Under the pieces are notes generated by a model. It was not told the origin of the DNA and did not search any database. It worked only from the letters and a program-made list of their open reading frames with translations. A program made the position numbers and the translations under genes. A DNA stretch of 35,970 nt, from positions 1-35,970 of the forward strand of contig JAAURV010000002.1 of assembly GCA_012032065.1 (NCBI GenBank), given 5' to 3'. This DNA is from Hyphomicrobiales bacterium (GTDB lineage Bacteria; Pseudomonadota; Alphaproteobacteria; Rhizobiales; Aestuariivirgaceae). Positions 17,769 through 26,390 of the stretch are shown here, in pieces. Position 1 is the stretch's first letter, and each line of letters begins with the position of its first letter.

Positions 17769-18794
17769 ATGAAAACACTACTGCTTGCGCTTGTTGCGGC
17801 AACCGCTTTGAGCGGCGCCGCTCAGGCCGAAGGCCAGCTTAACATCTACAACTGGGTCGAATACACCTCGCCGGAAATGCTCGCCAAATTCGAAAAGGAA
17901 ACCGGCATCAAGGTGACCGTCGACACCTACGACACCAACGAAACACTTCTCGCGAAGCTGAAAGCCGGCGGCACTGGCTACGACGTCGTGGTGCCAAGTC
18001 AGCATTTCGTGGAAATTCTTATCAAGGAAGGCCTGTTGCAGGAGACGGGCGCTGGCGGCATGTCCACCTACGCCAATGTCGACCAGCGCTGGCAGAAGCC
18101 GGTCTGGGACCCCGAGGCCAAGTACTGCGCGCCCTGGCAATGGGGCACGGCATCGATTGCCTACCGCAAGGATCTCTATGGCAAGGAGATGACCTCGCTC
18201 AAGGAATTCTTCGAGCCTGAAGAGGCTTTGAAAGGCAAAGTTCAGGTCTTCAAGTCTCCGGACGAAGTCTACAATCTCGCCAATATTTACCTCAACAAGC
18301 CGTTCTGTTCGGAAAACGCCGAGGACGCGAAAGCCGTGCAAGGGCTCTTCGAGGCGCAGAAGCCTGCCGTCGTGACCTACAATTCCGAGAACCAGAACGA
18401 CAATTTGGCAAACGGCACTTCGATCGTCGCCAATAATTGGAACGGCTTCACCATGCGGGCGCGCATGGATTCGAAAACCGATATTGCCTATGCCTTCCCA
18501 AAAGAGGGCGTGGTGGGTTGGTTTGACTCGGCCTGCGTGCCGGCCGGCGCGCAGAACGCGGATAATGCGAAGAAATTCCTTGAGTTCATCATGAAGCCGG
18601 AGAATATCGCGTTGCAATCGAACTATGCCCGCTATTCGAACGCTATCGTGGGCGCGGACAAGTTTCTGGACAAAGACCTTGCCAGCGCGCCGGAAATGAA
18701 TGTTCCCGAGGGTGTGCCAGTGAAGTTTGGCCAGGCCTGTTCTCCGGAGGCGCAAAAACTGATCGACAAGGTGTGGACGAAGCTTCTCCAATAG
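17769..18794 (+). CDS. Polyamine-type ABC importer periplasmic binding protein (PotD/PotF-like)
   Basis: This 341-residue periplasmic binding protein has a Sec signal peptide (MKTLLLALVAATALSGAAQA, residues 1-20). The mature protein begins EGQLNIYNWVEYTSPEMLAKF, the LNIYNW start shared by PotD and PotF. YDVVVPSQHFVEILIKEGLLQ is also a family segment. ATG 17769 has AGGAGG at 17755-17760, 8 bases upstream, the best ribosome site of this operon. Coming last, after ATPase and permeases, is a common order in this family. Context with an amine dehydrogenase-like enzyme suggests that the ligand is an amine or polyamine destined for oxidation. Exact specificity cannot be read from sequence. Confidence 0.88.
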   Translation: MKTLLLALVAATALSGAAQAEGQLNIYNWVEYTSPEMLAKFEKETGIKVTVDTYDTNETLLAKLKAGGTGYDVVVPSQHFVEILIKEGLLQETGAGGMSTYANVDQRWQKPVWDPEAKYCAPWQWGTASIAYRKDLYGKEMTSLKEFFEPEEALKGKVQVFKSPDEVYNLANIYLNKPFCSENAEDAKAVQGLFEAQKPAVVTYNSENQNDNLANGTSIVANNWNGFTMRARMDSKTDIAYAFPKEGVVGWFDSACVPAGAQNADNAKKFLEFIMKPENIALQSNYARYSNAIVGADKFLDKDLASAPEMNVPEGVPVKFGQACSPEAQKLIDKVWTKLLQ

Positions 18795-18807
18795 GAGGAG
18801 CAGGGGG

Positions 18808-18829
18808 AAGGCGCCGAGTTTGGCGCCTT
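18808..18829 (+). terminator. Hairpin after the polyamine-type importer
   Basis: AAGGCGCC (18808-18815) and GGCGCCTT (18822-18829) make a perfect 8-bp stem with a 6-base loop, 13 bases after the binding-protein stop. The following bases are not T-rich, so it is a weak intrinsic terminator or a 3' mRNA stabiliser. Confidence 0.5.
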
Positions 18830-18835
18830 GCCGCC

Positions 18836-18850
18836 TTAACCGTCCGTTAA
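18836..18850. promoter_or_regulatory. CtrA-type box TTAA-N7-TTAA
   Basis: TTAA, seven bases (CCGTCCG), then TTAA matches the full consensus for CtrA, the alphaproteobacterial cell-cycle and motility regulator. It lies 107 bases upstream of the NTF2-like gene. One exact match in 36 kb can arise by chance, so binding is only a possibility. Confidence 0.35.
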
Positions 18851-18956
18851 CCGTAACGCGTAGAGTACCGGCGGCGCGTCCGGAACCTGTGCCGCTTCAC
18901 CCAATGTTAATCGCCACGTGTGACAAAGGCAGGTGCAATTGGTGTGGAGTATTAAC

Positions 18957-19421
18957 ATGAATCTCACTCGGCGCAAACTCGCCTATGCCGGCGGCCTGAT
19001 GGCAGGCGCCGCGCTGATCGGCGCGACCTCGGCAGTTCCGGCGCTTGCCTGTGCCGACGACGACCTTGCCAAGGCGGTCGAGGATTTCCGCAAGGCGATG
19101 GTCGAAGCGAACGGTGCGCGGCTTCTCGAACTTTCGGCCGACGAAATGAGTTTTGGCCACGCGAACGGCGTCATTCAGACGAAAATCGAGTTCGTGAAGT
19201 CGGTGGTCGACAAGGCCGAAGTGTTCAAACGCATCGATCTCGTGAGTCACCAGAACCGCGTAGCCGGTGACATCGGCATCGCCCGTCATACCTTCGATGC
19301 AGACATCTTCTTCCAGGGCAAGGATATTTCGCTGACGCTCGGTATCGTGATGGTGTGGAAGAACGTCGACGGCCGCTTCCGTCTGTTCGCGCGCCAGTCG
19401 TTCAAGCCGATCACAGTCTAA
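18957..19421 (+). CDS. Exported NTF2-like (SnoaL/DUF4440-type) small protein
   Basis: This 154-residue protein has a twin-arginine-like leader (TRRKLAYAGGLMAGAALIGATSAVPALA), which suggests Tat or Sec export with cleavage near residue 32. The mature part, about 120 residues, has the NTF2-like pattern: an N-terminal helix (AKAVEDFRKAMVEANGARL), ELSADEMSFGHANGVIQTKIEFVKSV, and four or five beta strands ending FRLFARQSFKPITV. Proteins of this fold are often small enzymes or ligand binders with no predictable substrate. GGAG at 18946-18949 lies 7 bases before ATG 18957. The gene stands alone between two terminator-like hairpins. Function unknown. Confidence 0.8.
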   Translation: MNLTRRKLAYAGGLMAGAALIGATSAVPALACADDDLAKAVEDFRKAMVEANGARLLELSADEMSFGHANGVIQTKIEFVKSVVDKAEVFKRIDLVSHQNRVAGDIGIARHTFDADIFFQGKDISLTLGIVMVWKNVDGRFRLFARQSFKPITV

Positions 19422-19443
19422 GCGGCATCGGCAGGAATTTTCG

Positions 19444-19476
19444 CGCCCCGGAGCTTGCTCCGGGGCGAATTCTTTT
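19444..19476 (+). terminator. Rho-independent terminator after the NTF2-like gene
   Basis: A perfect GC-rich stem pairs CGCCCCGGAG (19444-19453) with CTCCGGGGCG (19458-19467) around CTTG, followed by AATTCTTTT. It begins 22 bases after the stop codon, and this is the clearest intrinsic terminator in the window. Confidence 0.8.
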
Positions 19477-19639
19477 GCGTTCAGAACATATCCAGGGCGA
19501 TAGAGCCGGCACGGCAAAGACAATCTTAAAGATTTTTGGCCATAGATACCGTGTTGGCACGGGACGATTGGCTTGCCTGCAGTCCGTTTATATTGGATTG
19601 GGGGGCGCGGCTTGGCCCAAGAACGAATGGAATGCGACA

Positions 19640-20617
19640 ATGAGCCTGAAGAGGTTTGCCGGAATTTTCGCTGCAACGGCATGCTGCCTTTCCGCAGGGG
19701 GCGCGCATGCGGGGCAAAAGTGGGACATGCCCATGGCATATCCGGCGGCCAACTTCCATTCCGTCAACGCCAAGGAGTTCGCGGCCTGCGTCAAGGAAGG
19801 CACGGGCGGCGAGATCGACATCGTCACGCACCCAGGCGGGTCGCTTTTTAAAGGCAATGACATCAAGCGCGCCGTTCAGACTGGCCAAACGCCGATCGGC
19901 GAGCGGCTGCTTTCCGCCCATGAGAACGAGAATCCGGTGTTCGGCGTCGACTCAGTGCCGTTTCTGGCGAATTCCTACGACGATTCGGTGAAGCTTTGGA
20001 ACGCCACCAAGCCCGAGCTCGAAAAGGTTTTGGACAAGCAGGGTCTTGTCCTCCTCTATTCCGTGCCGTGGCCGCCGCAGGGCTTTTACTTCAAGAGGGA
20101 CGTGAATGCGGTCGCGGACATGGGCGGCGTCAAGGTGCGCTCGTACAACAATTCGACGGCACGCATATCGGAGTTGACCGGCATGGCGCCGGTTCAGATC
20201 GAAGCAGCCGAAATAACCCAGGCGCTTGCAACGGGAGTTATCGGCGCGCTGATTACGTCAGCGGTCACCGGCCAGGACAGCAAGGCGTGGGAACAGCTCT
20301 CGCACTTCTACACGGTCGAGGCCTGGATGCCGCGCAACCACGTGATCGCCAACAAATCGACATGGTCGGCCTTGCCGGATTCCCAGAAGGCCGCCCTCAA
20401 GGACTGCGCGGCGAAGGCGGAAGCCGCGGGCGTCGAGAAGTCCAAGGCCGCGAACCAGGCAGCGCTCGAAGCGCTCGCCAAGAACAACATGAAAGTGCTG
20501 CCGCCATCGGACGCGCTTGCCGCCGAACTGAGAAAGGCTGGCGCAACCATGACAGACGAATGGGTTGCGAAGGCTGGAGACGCAGGCAAGGCTGTTGTTG
20601 ACGCGTACAAGAAATAA
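19640..20617 (+). CDS. TRAP transporter periplasmic binding protein (DctP family)
   Basis: This 325-residue binding protein has a Sec signal peptide (MSLKRFAGIFAATACCLSAGGAHA, cleaved after about residue 24). It follows the DctP/TAXI-independent TRAP layout: WDMPMAYPAANFHSVNAKEFA at the start, GGSLFKGNDIKRAVQTGQTPIGE, and GGVKVRSYNNSTARI, the region that holds the ligand-binding arginine in DctP proteins. It delivers an organic acid to the QM membrane pair encoded next. ATG 19640 is set by the signal peptide; the ribosome site is weak (GGAA at 19629). An in-frame extension upstream to 19355 overlaps the previous gene and is not coding. The ligand is probably a carboxylate. Confidence 0.87.
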   Translation: MSLKRFAGIFAATACCLSAGGAHAGQKWDMPMAYPAANFHSVNAKEFAACVKEGTGGEIDIVTHPGGSLFKGNDIKRAVQTGQTPIGERLLSAHENENPVFGVDSVPFLANSYDDSVKLWNATKPELEKVLDKQGLVLLYSVPWPPQGFYFKRDVNAVADMGGVKVRSYNNSTARISELTGMAPVQIEAAEITQALATGVIGALITSAVTGQDSKAWEQLSHFYTVEAWMPRNHVIANKSTWSALPDSQKAALKDCAAKAEAAGVEKSKAANQAALEALAKNNMKVLPPSDALAAELRKAGATMTDEWVAKAGDAGKAVVDAYKK

Positions 20618-20653
20618 GCGGGTTAGCGCCTGCGTTTGCCAAGTGACTGCCGC

Positions 20654-21216
20654 ATGTCCTCATCCGCAGTGATGCACGCGAAGCAAGCAGGCTTGAGCCG
20701 CACCTTGGGCGGCCGCATGCGCTCGTTTCTCGACACTCTCTATCTTGGTTGCGGCTATCTCGCTGCCGCCAGCATGTGCGCCATTCTCGTCATCACGATC
20801 GTGCAGATCGGCGGGAGGTTCTCGGGTCACAATTTCCGCGGCCTCTCGGATTATGCAGGTTATTTCATGGCGCCTCGGCCTTTCTCGCCTTTGCCCACAC
20901 GCTGAACAGGGGCGCTCATATCCGAATCGAACTGTTGCTCTCCAATGCCGGTAGAGGGCGCCGTGCGCTCGAGACCGCGAGCTTCGCCGCCGGGATCGCG
21001 ATCTCCACGTGGTTCGCCTACTACTGCTGCGACATGGTTTACTGGTCGTATCAGCTGGGCGACATCAGCACGGGCCAGGATGCGACACCGCTGTGGATTC
21101 CGCAGTTGAGCATGGCGATTGGCGCGGTTCTCTTCGCCATTGCCATTGCCGATCACGGACTCAGGCTTTTGATATCGGGCGATCATGGCATTGAGCAATC
21201 GGCCGACGTGACCTAG
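20654..21216 (+). CDS. TRAP transporter small permease (DctQ family), one frameshift
   Basis: This DctQ-type four-helix protein scaffolds the TRAP membrane complex. The first half reads RSFLDTLYLGCGYLAAASMCAILVITIVQIGGRF, then LSDYAGYFMA, after which the frame becomes nonsense and stops at 20905. The next frame continues directly from about 20873 as SAFLAFAHTLNRGAHIRIELLL to the stop at 21216. One missing G in the GGCGCC stretch restores a normal 187-residue protein. All four hydrophobic segments are present in the joined product. The start is uncertain; ATG 20654 and ATG 20717 are both possible. It ends 10 bases before the large permease gene. Confidence 0.82.
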
Positions 21217-21226
21217 GAGCGGGCGG

Positions 21227-22543
21227 ATGGATTACGGATTGATGCTGGCCATCCTGCTCGGCTTCATGTTCCTGCTGCTCGCGGGTGGCGTGTGGATTGC
21301 GCTCTCGCTGCTCGCGGTGGCTGCGGTCGGCATCGAGCTGTTCGCGGGCCGGCCAGCGGGCGCATCGATCGCCACTACTATCTGGTCGTCTTCTTCCTCA
21401 TGGATGCTCACATCCTTGCCGATGTTCATCTGGATGGGAGATATCCTCTTTCATTCGAAGCTTTCGGAGGATCTCTTTCGAGGCCTCTCGCCATTGATGA
21501 GCAGGCTGCCCGGCGGGCTGCTTCATACCAATGTCATGGGCTGCACATTGTTCGGATCGGTATCGGGTTCGTCCGCCGCGACGCTGACGACTGTCGGCAA
21601 GATGACGATCCCCGAGCTCAAGAAACGCAATTACCCCGAGGATCTTGTCGTCGGAACGCTGGCGGGACCGGCTACTCTCGGACTCATGATTCCACCGTCG
21701 ATCATCATGATCGTCTATGGCGTCATGACCAATGAATCGATCGCGGCGATCAATCTGGCGGGCGTGATCCCAGGGTTGGTTCTGGCCGCCATGTTCAGCG
21801 CCTATGTGGCGGTCAAGGCGAAGTTCACGCCTGGCTTTGCTCCGGCGGTCGAGCCAAACTACACGTTTTTCGAGAAGCTCTACGCATCGCGGCGGCTGAT
21901 CCCTGTCATCTTGTTGCTCGTGCTTGTCATCGGATCGATGTTCACGGGTTATGCGACGGCAACCGAAGCGGCCGCACTTGGCGTGGCCGGCGCATTCGGG
22001 CTGGCATGGTCGCAGGGCACGCTGACGTGGCGGACTTTCATGGACGGCCTGATGAGCGCCACGCGAACTTCGGCGATGATTGCGTTTATTCTCGCGGCTT
22101 CCGCGGCCCTGACGCTGGCCATGGGATTCACCGGATTGCCAGGCATGCTGGCGGACTGGGTGGCGTCGCTCAATCTCAATGCCTACACGCTGCTGATGGC
22201 GTTGCTCGTACTTTACATCGTACTCGGATGCTTTCTGGACGGCATCTCCTGTGTTGCGCTCACCATCGCCATCATCGAGCCGATGGTGCGGGGCGCCGGG
22301 ATCGACATGATCTGGTTCGGCATCTTCGTAGTGCTCGTCGTCGAACTGGCGCAGATCACGCCGCCCGTCGGCTTCAATCTCTTCGTGCTGCAGTCGATGA
22401 CCGGGTACAATATGTTCCGCATCGCCGCCTGGTCGTTCCCGATGTTCCTGATCATGTTGATCATGGTGTTCGTGCTGATCGAGTTTCCGGGCCTTGCGAC
22501 TTGGCTTCCCCAGCAAATGTCTCCTGCGGCCCCCATCGGCTGA
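21227..22543 (+). CDS. TRAP transporter large permease (DctM family)
   Basis: This 438-residue inner-membrane protein of the DctM family drives sodium- or proton-coupled uptake. Family landmarks are PMFIWMGDILFHS, GCTLFGSVSGSSAATLTTVGKMTIPEL (about residues 104-130, SGSS type ion-binding turn), GPATLGLMIPPSIIMIVYGVMTNESI and ELAQITPPVGFNLFVLQSMTG near the C-terminus. About twelve hydrophobic segments are visible. AGGAGC at 21215-21220 lies 6 bases before ATG 21227. It is the last gene of the P-Q-M operon, facing the convergent response-regulator gene with a hairpin between them. Confidence 0.92.
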   Translation: MDYGLMLAILLGFMFLLLAGGVWIALSLLAVAAVGIELFAGRPAGASIATTIWSSSSSWMLTSLPMFIWMGDILFHSKLSEDLFRGLSPLMSRLPGGLLHTNVMGCTLFGSVSGSSAATLTTVGKMTIPELKKRNYPEDLVVGTLAGPATLGLMIPPSIIMIVYGVMTNESIAAINLAGVIPGLVLAAMFSAYVAVKAKFTPGFAPAVEPNYTFFEKLYASRRLIPVILLLVLVIGSMFTGYATATEAAALGVAGAFGLAWSQGTLTWRTFMDGLMSATRTSAMIAFILAASAALTLAMGFTGLPGMLADWVASLNLNAYTLLMALLVLYIVLGCFLDGISCVALTIAIIEPMVRGAGIDMIWFGIFVVLVVELAQITPPVGFNLFVLQSMTGYNMFRIAAWSFPMFLIMLIMVFVLIEFPGLATWLPQQMSPAAPIG

Positions 22544-22629
22544 CCAGGACTCCTTCCGGCGAAATGGAACCCTACCGCCGATGCGAATTCGCGCCGATTC
22601 CGCCAACCCACTGGGCCTGAGGAACGAAA

Positions 22630-22660
22630 AAAGGGCGGCGCCTGGGAGGCCCGCCCCTTT
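22630..22660. terminator. Bidirectional terminator between TRAP operon and response regulator
   Basis: AAAGGGCGG (22630-22638) can pair with CCGCCCCTTT (22651-22660) with one bulged base. The A-run on one side and T-run on the other would serve both convergent transcription units, which end at 22543 (plus) and 22684 (minus). Confidence 0.6.
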
Positions 22661-22683
22661 ATGATGAATTGTTCCGCCTGCTG

Positions 22684-23151
22684 TTAAGCGGCCAGGCGTT
22701 TGCACTCCGGCGGGAGCGCTACAATCTCGATCCAGTAGCGGCCCACGGTGCGGACGATTTCGACAAGGCTGTCGAAGGTTACCGGTTTGCAGATGAAGGA
22801 GTTCACACCGAGATTGTAGGTGCGGACGATATCTTCCTCGGCCTTCGACGTGGTGAGGATGATGATCGGCAGACGGTGCAGATCGGCCGATTCCTTGATC
22901 TCTTTCAGAGCCGTGCGGCCATCTTTCCTCGGCATGTTGAGGTCGAGGAGAATGAAGCCGGGAAAGGGCTGATCGGCCAAGTGCTCGTAGGCGCCGCGGC
23001 GGTTAAGGTAATCCATCAACTCGACGCCGTCGGCGACGAAGTCGACCGGGTTGCCAAGCCGCGATTCGTCGAATGCGTCCTTGATCATCATGCGATCGTC
23101 CGCGTCGTCGTCCGCAACAAGAATCCTGATTGGCTGCGCCGTACGGTTCAT
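22684..23151 (-). CDS. Single-domain response regulator (CheY/Rcp1-like)
   Basis: This 155-residue protein is a lone receiver domain with no output domain. The acidic pocket is ADDDADD (residues 13-19), the phospho-acceptor is Asp70 in FILLDLNMPRKDG, the conserved Thr lies in IIILTTSK, and the Lys in FICKPVTFDSL. Its length and the insertion between strands resemble Rcp1, the partner of soluble, cytoplasmic kinases. The start overlaps the kinase stop by 4 bases (ATGA), so the two are co-translated and surely cognate. It probably signals by protein-protein contact or as a phosphate relay intermediate. Confidence 0.9.
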   Translation of the reverse strand: MNRTAQPIRILVADDDADDRMMIKDAFDESRLGNPVDFVADGVELMDYLNRRGAYEHLADQPFPGFILLDLNMPRKDGRTALKEIKESADLHRLPIIILTTSKAEEDIVRTYNLGVNSFICKPVTFDSLVEIVRTVGRYWIEIVALPPECKRLAA

Positions 23152-25157
23152 GCTGATTTCTCCTCCAATTGCCCCTGGTTAACCGGAATGGTGATTTCGA
23201 ATGTCGAGCCTTCGCCTGGCCTGCCGGTAGCGTCGATCATGCCCTGATGGCGTTCGACGATCTTGCGGCAGGTGGCGAGGCCGATGCCTGTTCCTTCGTA
23301 TTCGTTGCGGCTGTGCAGGCGCTGGAAGATCGTGAAGATCTGTTCCTTGAACTGGTTGTCGAAGCCGATGCCGTTGTCCGAAATGCGGATGACCACGGCG
23401 GGGCCAAGCGCTGCAAGTCCGTGTTTGTGCACGACTTCCGCCGTCACCTCGATCACCGGCGCCACTTCCTTTTGGCGGAACTTCAACGCGTTGCCGATTA
23501 GGTTCTGGAACAGCTGCCGCATCTGCATGGGATCGCATTCGATCTTGGGCAGCGCTCCTACTTTAACGGTGGCTTCACTTTCCTCGATACGAATCTGCAA
23601 GTCGGACAATACGCCTGAGACGACCTCGGTGAGATCGTTGCGAGAGAATGGATTTGCCGCGGTGGTGATTCGTGAATAGGACAGGAGATCGCTGATCAAG
23701 AGGCGCATGCGTTCGGCGGCACTCTGCATGCGGTTGACGAACATCCGGCCTTCCTCGGGCAGGTCGGCAGCGTATTTCCGCACCAGGCGGTCGCCGAAAG
23801 CTTCGATCTTGCGGAGCGGTTCCTGCAAGTCGTGCGAGGCGACATAGGCGAAGTCGACAAGTTCGCGGTTGGAGCGCTCGAGTTTCCGCGTGTAATCCAG
23901 CATCGTCTGGGAAGCAGTTTCGGCGTCGGTGATGTCCTGATAGGTGGCGATGGTGCCGCCGTCCGGCATCGGCTCGTTCATGACGGCAATGATGCGGCCG
24001 TCCTTGAGGCGCTGCTTGATCGTGGTGCGGGTTCTGAGCCGCTCGGGGTCGTTGCGTTCGGCGAGGGCGCGCTCGGCTTCCTCGACCGTGTAGTTGCCGA
24101 GGCTGACGCTGTATTCCATGAGCCCGCGTAGCGTGATGCCGGGCTTCACGACATCCGCCGAGAAGCCGTAGATTTCGAGATAGCGGCGGTTGACGACGAC
24201 AAGGCGCTGGTCCTTGTCGAACATGCAGAGGCCCTGGATCATGTTCTCGATGGCGCTGTCGAACTGCAGGTTCTTGGCGTGGAGCTGCTGCGAGATGCGC
24301 AGCATCTCGATTTCGCGGTGCTTGAGCTCGGTGATGTCGGAGCGCGTTCCCACGATGCCGCCGTCGTGCGTGCGCTTTTCGCTGATCAGAATCCAGCGGC
24401 CATCGGAGAGCTGAACTTCGATCGGATCGCCGGGATTGCGGTGCTTGTGCAGGCGCCAGGCGATATAGTCATCCTCGCTCATGCCGTTCAGCACGAAGGC
24501 GCCGCGGCGGACCGATGCCTTGAGGATTTCTTCCTTGGCGGCACCCGGCATGATGATGTCGGAAACCAGCGGGCTGTAGTCGACGTATTTCCTGTTGTAG
24601 AGCACCAGCCGGTCGCTGGCGTCGTAGAGCGCGAAACCGTCCGCCATGACATCGAGCGCGTGCATGAGGCGGGCGCGGGAGCGTTCCGCGATCATCTCGA
24701 ATTGGGTGTTGAGGTCGATGCCCGAGGCCGGCGCATCGACATGGCGCGCGGTCTCGACCACGGTACCATTGGTCAAGCGCCTGCGTCTTACTTCAACGAC
24801 CTGGGCGCTCGGGGAAGCGTAGCGGAACGTGTATGAGGCGCCCGGTTCGAGCGAGCGGATGATTTTGGCGACGCGGGCCTCGATGTCCTCTGCGGAAACA
24901 TTCTGGCGGCGGAAGGTAATCCGCATGAGGTCTTGAAGCGTCGTTCCAGTCGAGGCTTCCTCGAGCAGGTAGCCGCAAAGCGACCGGTAAAGATCGTTGC
25001 AGGCGAGCAGCCTCAGTTCGGAGTCAAATAGCGCCAGGCCAACATCGGCGCCGGCGAAGATGTCGTCGATGCCAATTCCATCGCGGTGCAGGACCGTGGC
25101 GGCTTCGGCCAGCGCCGGCTGGTTCTTCAAATACGCAAGTGTGCCGTTCCCGCTCAT
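23148..25157 (-). CDS. Soluble multi-PAS sensor histidine kinase
   Basis: This 669-residue kinase has no membrane segment. It carries three PAS-type sensor regions (about residues 25-125, 155-275, and 285-400), the latter two with the FALYDASDRLVLYNRKYVDYSP and LCMFDKDQRLVVVNRRYLEIY pattern of the PAS-7/PAS-12 group common in alphaproteobacteria. A coiled segment leads into the dimerisation helix with ASHDLQEPLRKI (phospho-acceptor His442), then a HATPase domain with NLIGNALKFR, ISDNGIGFD and GTGIGLA. It shares an ATGA junction with the response regulator. The start is ambiguous: ATG 25157 gives a compact N-terminus, but the frame stays open to ATG 25256, adding 33 residues. The signal is unknown. 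Confidence 0.9.
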   Translation of the reverse strand: MSGNGTLAYLKNQPALAEAATVLHRDGIGIDDIFAGADVGLALFDSELRLLACNDLYRSLCGYLLEEASTGTTLQDLMRITFRRQNVSAEDIEARVAKIIRSLEPGASYTFRYASPSAQVVEVRRRRLTNGTVVETARHVDAPASGIDLNTQFEMIAERSRARLMHALDVMADGFALYDASDRLVLYNRKYVDYSPLVSDIIMPGAAKEEILKASVRRGAFVLNGMSEDDYIAWRLHKHRNPGDPIEVQLSDGRWILISEKRTHDGGIVGTRSDITELKHREIEMLRISQQLHAKNLQFDSAIENMIQGLCMFDKDQRLVVVNRRYLEIYGFSADVVKPGITLRGLMEYSVSLGNYTVEEAERALAERNDPERLRTRTTIKQRLKDGRIIAVMNEPMPDGGTIATYQDITDAETASQTMLDYTRKLERSNRELVDFAYVASHDLQEPLRKIEAFGDRLVRKYAADLPEEGRMFVNRMQSAAERMRLLISDLLSYSRITTAANPFSRNDLTEVVSGVLSDLQIRIEESEATVKVGALPKIECDPMQMRQLFQNLIGNALKFRQKEVAPVIEVTAEVVHKHGLAALGPAVVIRISDNGIGFDNQFKEQIFTIFQRLHSRNEYEGTGIGLATCRKIVERHQGMIDATGRPGEGSTFEITIPVNQGQLEEKSA

Positions 25158-25358
25158 GGTTCCCATCCGATTGATTTCGGAGAATGTCATCCATGCATAA
25201 AGGAACGGTGAAAGTTGCACTTCCATTTGCGCAAATTGGGCGCTCGGTTTCGGCATTGTTAATGATTGCGAGCTAGGTTCCGGCAGAAGTCAGGTGTCCA
25301 TGGGAGAGACCCAGGACGGTTACCGCTAAGGGGCTGGCGCAGGCGAGAGTGTTAACGA

Positions 25359-26375
25359 ATGGGTAATCGTTTTTTGACGGGAGTTCTGCTCGCGTGTTCG
25401 GTCGTATGCGGCATCGCCTTCCCGCAGCTTACCGAAATCTTCGCCCTTACGCGCTGCCGAGCCTCTTCATCATGATTCTGTGCTCGCTGTTGCCCATGGC
25501 GCGGCTCGAGCTCGACGAGGTGTTCAGCCTCGAACCCGCGGCCTGGCGGATCGTGCTTTGGCAGATCTTCGTGCTGCCGACGATTATCATCGCCGCCGCG
25601 TATCTGGGCAAATTCAGCGAGTCGATCATCGCGCTGATGGCGGTGACGGCCTGCGCGGGGTCATTGTTCGCATCTCCCGTTTTGGCCGACCTGCTTGGGC
25701 TTAACCGGGGCAGGGCACTCCAGTGCATGGTGCTCTCCACCTTCATCATGCCGTTTTCCTACTTCGTGTTCCTGGACGTCATCCTGCACAGTTCGTTTTA
25801 ACTTGCATTTCGGCGAGTTCATCGGGCGCAGCGGAATCTTCCTGCTTCTGCCGACCGGCTTGTTCTTGCTCTACAGCGCCTTTGCGCCAGATATCAGCGA
25901 AGCCTTAACCAAGAAAATCGAGCATACGGCGCGCTGGATCACGGTCATCGCCCTCATCATCTTCGGCATTGGCATTCTCGGCCCGGCGGCGGAGCTCTTG
26001 CGCACGGACACGCATCGCTTCGTACTCTATCTCTTCATCGTGACGGGGCTTGGAGCAGGCATGGCATTCTTGACTGCGATCGTCATGTATCACCAAGGCA
26101 TTACCGACGCCCTGACCGCCAGCATTGTCAGCGGGTTCAGGAATGTGGGCTTGGGTTTTGTGCTGATCGGCGCGAACCAGGAAGGCGAGACGGCGGCCTA
26201 TGTCGGGATCTCGCAAATTCCGATCTTTTTCGCGCCGCTGGTCATCCATTGGCTGGTGGGCCGCAAACGGAGACGTCTCCCGACCTCGTGCCGCTGCCTG
26301 CGTGAGCTTCTCCTAATGGCACCGCTAAAGGTGCCGCTGAGTCCGCAACCTCTACTTAACAATACCGGCAATTAA
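25359..26375 (+). CDS. Membrane transporter resembling the bile acid:sodium symporter family, frameshifted
   Basis: Three adjacent frames join into one polytopic membrane protein. ATG 25359 encodes MGNRFLTGVLLACSVVCGIAFPQLTEIFA. The next frame continues PYALPSLFIMILCSLLPMARLEL to VILHSSF (25801). The third gives NLHFGEFIGRSGIFLLLPTG and onward. The junctions fit one C missing in CCC near 25442 and one T extra in TTTT at 25796-25799. The last 30-odd residues look out of frame; one more missing A near 26266 would give RKTETSPDLVPLPA with a stop at 26303-26305. About nine hydrophobic segments and SGFRNVGLGFVLIG recall the BASS/SBF fold, but I am not sure of the family. Substrate unknown. Confidence 0.5.
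26318..26335 (+). terminator. Hairpin downstream of the likely transporter stop
   Basis: GGCACC (26318-26323) pairs with GGTGCC (26330-26335) around GCTAAA. It falls 13 bases after the inferred true stop at 26305, where a terminator would be expected, but inside the uncorrected frame. There is no T-run. Confidence 0.3.
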
Positions 26376-26390
26376 CCCGGTTCCCGCGCA

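Noticed and set aside
19568-19594. Promoter TTGGCT...TATATT before the TRAP operon
   Set aside because: The spacer is only 15 bases and the -35 is weak; not enough to call, although a promoter must lie in 19477-19639.
21398-22705. 435-codon minus-strand frame opposite the TRAP large permease
   Set aside because: The peptide is extremely rich in Arg, His, Asp and Gln with no domain, and the plus strand encodes an intact DctM.
25300-25329. Tiny frame ATG to TAA (nine codons) in the gap between kinase and transporter
   Set aside because: Too short, no ribosome site, no reason to expect a leader peptide.
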